From Sphingobium sp. JS3065 (GTDB lineage Bacteria; Pseudomonadota; Alphaproteobacteria; Sphingomonadales; Sphingomonadaceae): a DNA stretch of 64,000 bases. The stretch spans positions 3,103,501 through 3,167,500 of the forward strand of contig NZ_CP102664.1 of assembly GCF_026427355.1 (NCBI RefSeq). Direction: 5' to 3'. The notes beneath the pieces are model-generated. The model was not told the DNA's origin. It saw only the letters and a program-made list of their open reading frames with translations, and did not search any database. Every line of letters starts with the position of its first letter. The stretch's first letter is position 1. Position numbers and translations under genes: made by a program. Below are positions 63,171 through 64,000 of this stretch, piece after piece.

Positions 63171-64000
63171 CAGGGGCGCGGTTCCAGTTCCGGGATACTG
63201 CCTTGGTCCAAAACGCCAAGGCATGATGCCGTTGGCTTGCAGCCAATTGGAACGACTTTGATACCAAATCGAGAGAGACGCGCCTCGTGCTCGTTTTGCA
63301 CGAAGGAATTTGCATGGGCCAAATAGCGCTCCATCTCTGTACTGCGCGGCACTCCATCGGCTCGGGGCGAACAGTAATTGCCGACGACCACTCCGGGAGG
63401 AAGGATCACGGATGCTGCATCGCCGGCGTCGGCAAATGTCTGCCAAGCTGCGATGGCCGGGCCGGTCTTGCCGAACATTTCGGCTAGGGCGAGAAGGATC
63501 CGTGCAGCTTCGGAATAGGCTGAGCGCACCTCGCTGGGACCGCCGTCGTGATCCATCCAACCCACATATTTGCGGAGCTGATCCACCACGTGTGGTGCCG
63601 CTGGTTTATTGTGGTCGGACCGTAGTTCACCGTTCACGGCGCATTTGGCTTCCCAGAACCCGATGTCCTGACCCTGCGCCACCACTAGATCCATGCGGGG
63701 TGCGACTCTACCGGTGGCATCGGGACGAGCAGGAAGAGCCATTTCCAGGTCCAGCGTGCCCGCAGTGACGGCCACTAAATCATCTACAAAACGCTTCTCG
63801 TCACCTGCATAGGTTTCGGCGGCGTGAACCCATTTAGCGACGTCCATCATGGGTGTCGCCGTCCCACGACCGAGCGAGAAGGACGTATATTTCTGAGCAT
63901 ATTTGCTCTCGTCTTCGTGCCCTTTAACGACGCCCGCCACATATTTGTCGTGGACTTCGAAACGAGGTGAGCCGGAACGTATGCTTAGCTTGGCTACGGA
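63170..64000 (-). CDS. PD-(D/E)XK-like protein, 5' end beyond the window
   Basis: The frame is open to the window edge, so at least 276 residues are visible and the start is missing. A possible nuclease core is seen in APRMDLVVAQGQDIGFWEAK, with Asp and Glu-x-Lys about 13 residues apart, as in restriction-type nucleases. A conserved stretch VDQLRKYVGWMDHDGG follows. I do not recognise the family. It overlaps the metallo-beta-lactamase gene by one base, so the pair may be a nuclease module. Confidence 0.6.
   Translation of the reverse strand, partial: SVAKLSIRSGSPRFEVHDKYVAGVVKGHEDESKYAQKYTSFSLGRGTATPMMDVAKWVHAAETYAGDEKRFVDDLVAVTAGTLDLEMALPARPDATGRVAPRMDLVVAQGQDIGFWEAKCAVNGELRSDHNKPAAPHVVDQLRKYVGWMDHDGGPSEVRSAYSEAARILLALAEMFGKTGPAIAAWQTFADAGDAASVILPPGVVVGNYCSPRADGVPRSTEMERYLAHANSFVQNEHEARLSRFGIKVVPIGCKPTASCLGVLDQGSIPELEPRP

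Larger units (their letters stand above)
9512..64000 (+). mobile_element. tRNA-Ser-borne integrative and mobilisable defence island (open at the right)
   Basis: Everything after the tRNA is accessory in kind: an integrase next to the tRNA, a MobC/relaxase module with a ParA-like ATPase and an AlpA-type regulator, and a dense series of restriction, nuclease and toxin genes. Core-type genes stop at the tRNA. Base composition is patchier than in the first 9 kb, with AT-rich stretches at 15600-16600 and 22200-23900. No conjugation pore genes (type IV secretion) are visible, so transfer would need a helper unless they lie further right. The right end and attR are outside the window. Confidence 0.75.

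Noticed and set aside
9512..64000. Direct repeat of the tRNA-Ser 3' end (attR)
   Set aside because: I saw no second copy by eye, so the right border of the island cannot be placed in this window.

Overview
The window looks like chromosomal DNA of an alphaproteobacterium of the sphingomonad group (Sphingobium/Sphingomonas type). I base this on high GC, the mix of core genes (metC, sseA, queF, a secreted M1 aminopeptidase, an OPT transporter, hspQ) and the style of the intergenic palindromes. No 16S or other definitive marker is present, so the genus is an inference.

Layout. Positions 1-9300 are ordinary core genome: a metC-sseA pair translationally coupled by ATGA, an anchored proline-rich protein, queF, an M1 aminopeptidase followed by a strong terminator and a cluster of REP-like hairpins, an OPT transporter, an SGNH hydrolase and hspQ. 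At 9422-9511 lies tRNA-Ser(CGA) with its own promoter and terminator. Directly behind it is a P4-type tyrosine integrase (9665-10987), which opens a genomic island that does not end inside the window.

The island carries, in order: (i) an extended type III restriction-modification locus (SNF2-type helicase, DUF4391-like protein, Mod, Res; 11260-20297); (ii) an alpA-type regulator cut in two by a complete 1646-bp IS1380-family element with a TTAG target duplication; (iii) a mobilisation region with a ParA-like fragment, an intact ParA-like ATPase, a membrane protein, a candidate oriT, MobC and a relaxase (24019-28346); (iv) an McrB-McrC pair whose McrB carries two PUA/EVE-like modules; (v) a two-gene operon of a 2411-residue protein with two GHKL/HSP90-type ATPase domains (sacsin-like) and a SNF2 helicase (34125-44034); (vi) a leftward operon of a WYL regulator, a Cas4-like/DnaQ-like fusion (DUF2779), SbcD and SbcC (51829-44225), with a dual-specificity phosphatase/ADP-ribosylglycohydrolase fusion just upstream; (vii) small genes (SNase, a stand-alone FtsK-gamma-like winged helix, membrane proteins), a HEPN protein, three secreted proteins, a PIN/RHH toxin-antitoxin pair, a dGTPase, and a nuclease-like/metallo-beta-lactamase pair that runs off the end.

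Taken together this is a mobilisable integrative element loaded with anti-invader functions: DNA modification and restriction (type III, McrBC), nucleases, dNTP depletion, HEPN and PIN toxins. The best candidates for an undescribed system are the double-GHKL giant with its helicase, and the WYL-controlled DUF2779-SbcDC operon. A perfectly shared 8-mer (TACGACCG), part of inverted repeats, lies in front of both the WYL gene and the phosphatase/ARH gene, which suggests one regulon. Family calls come from motifs read by eye; no database search was possible.
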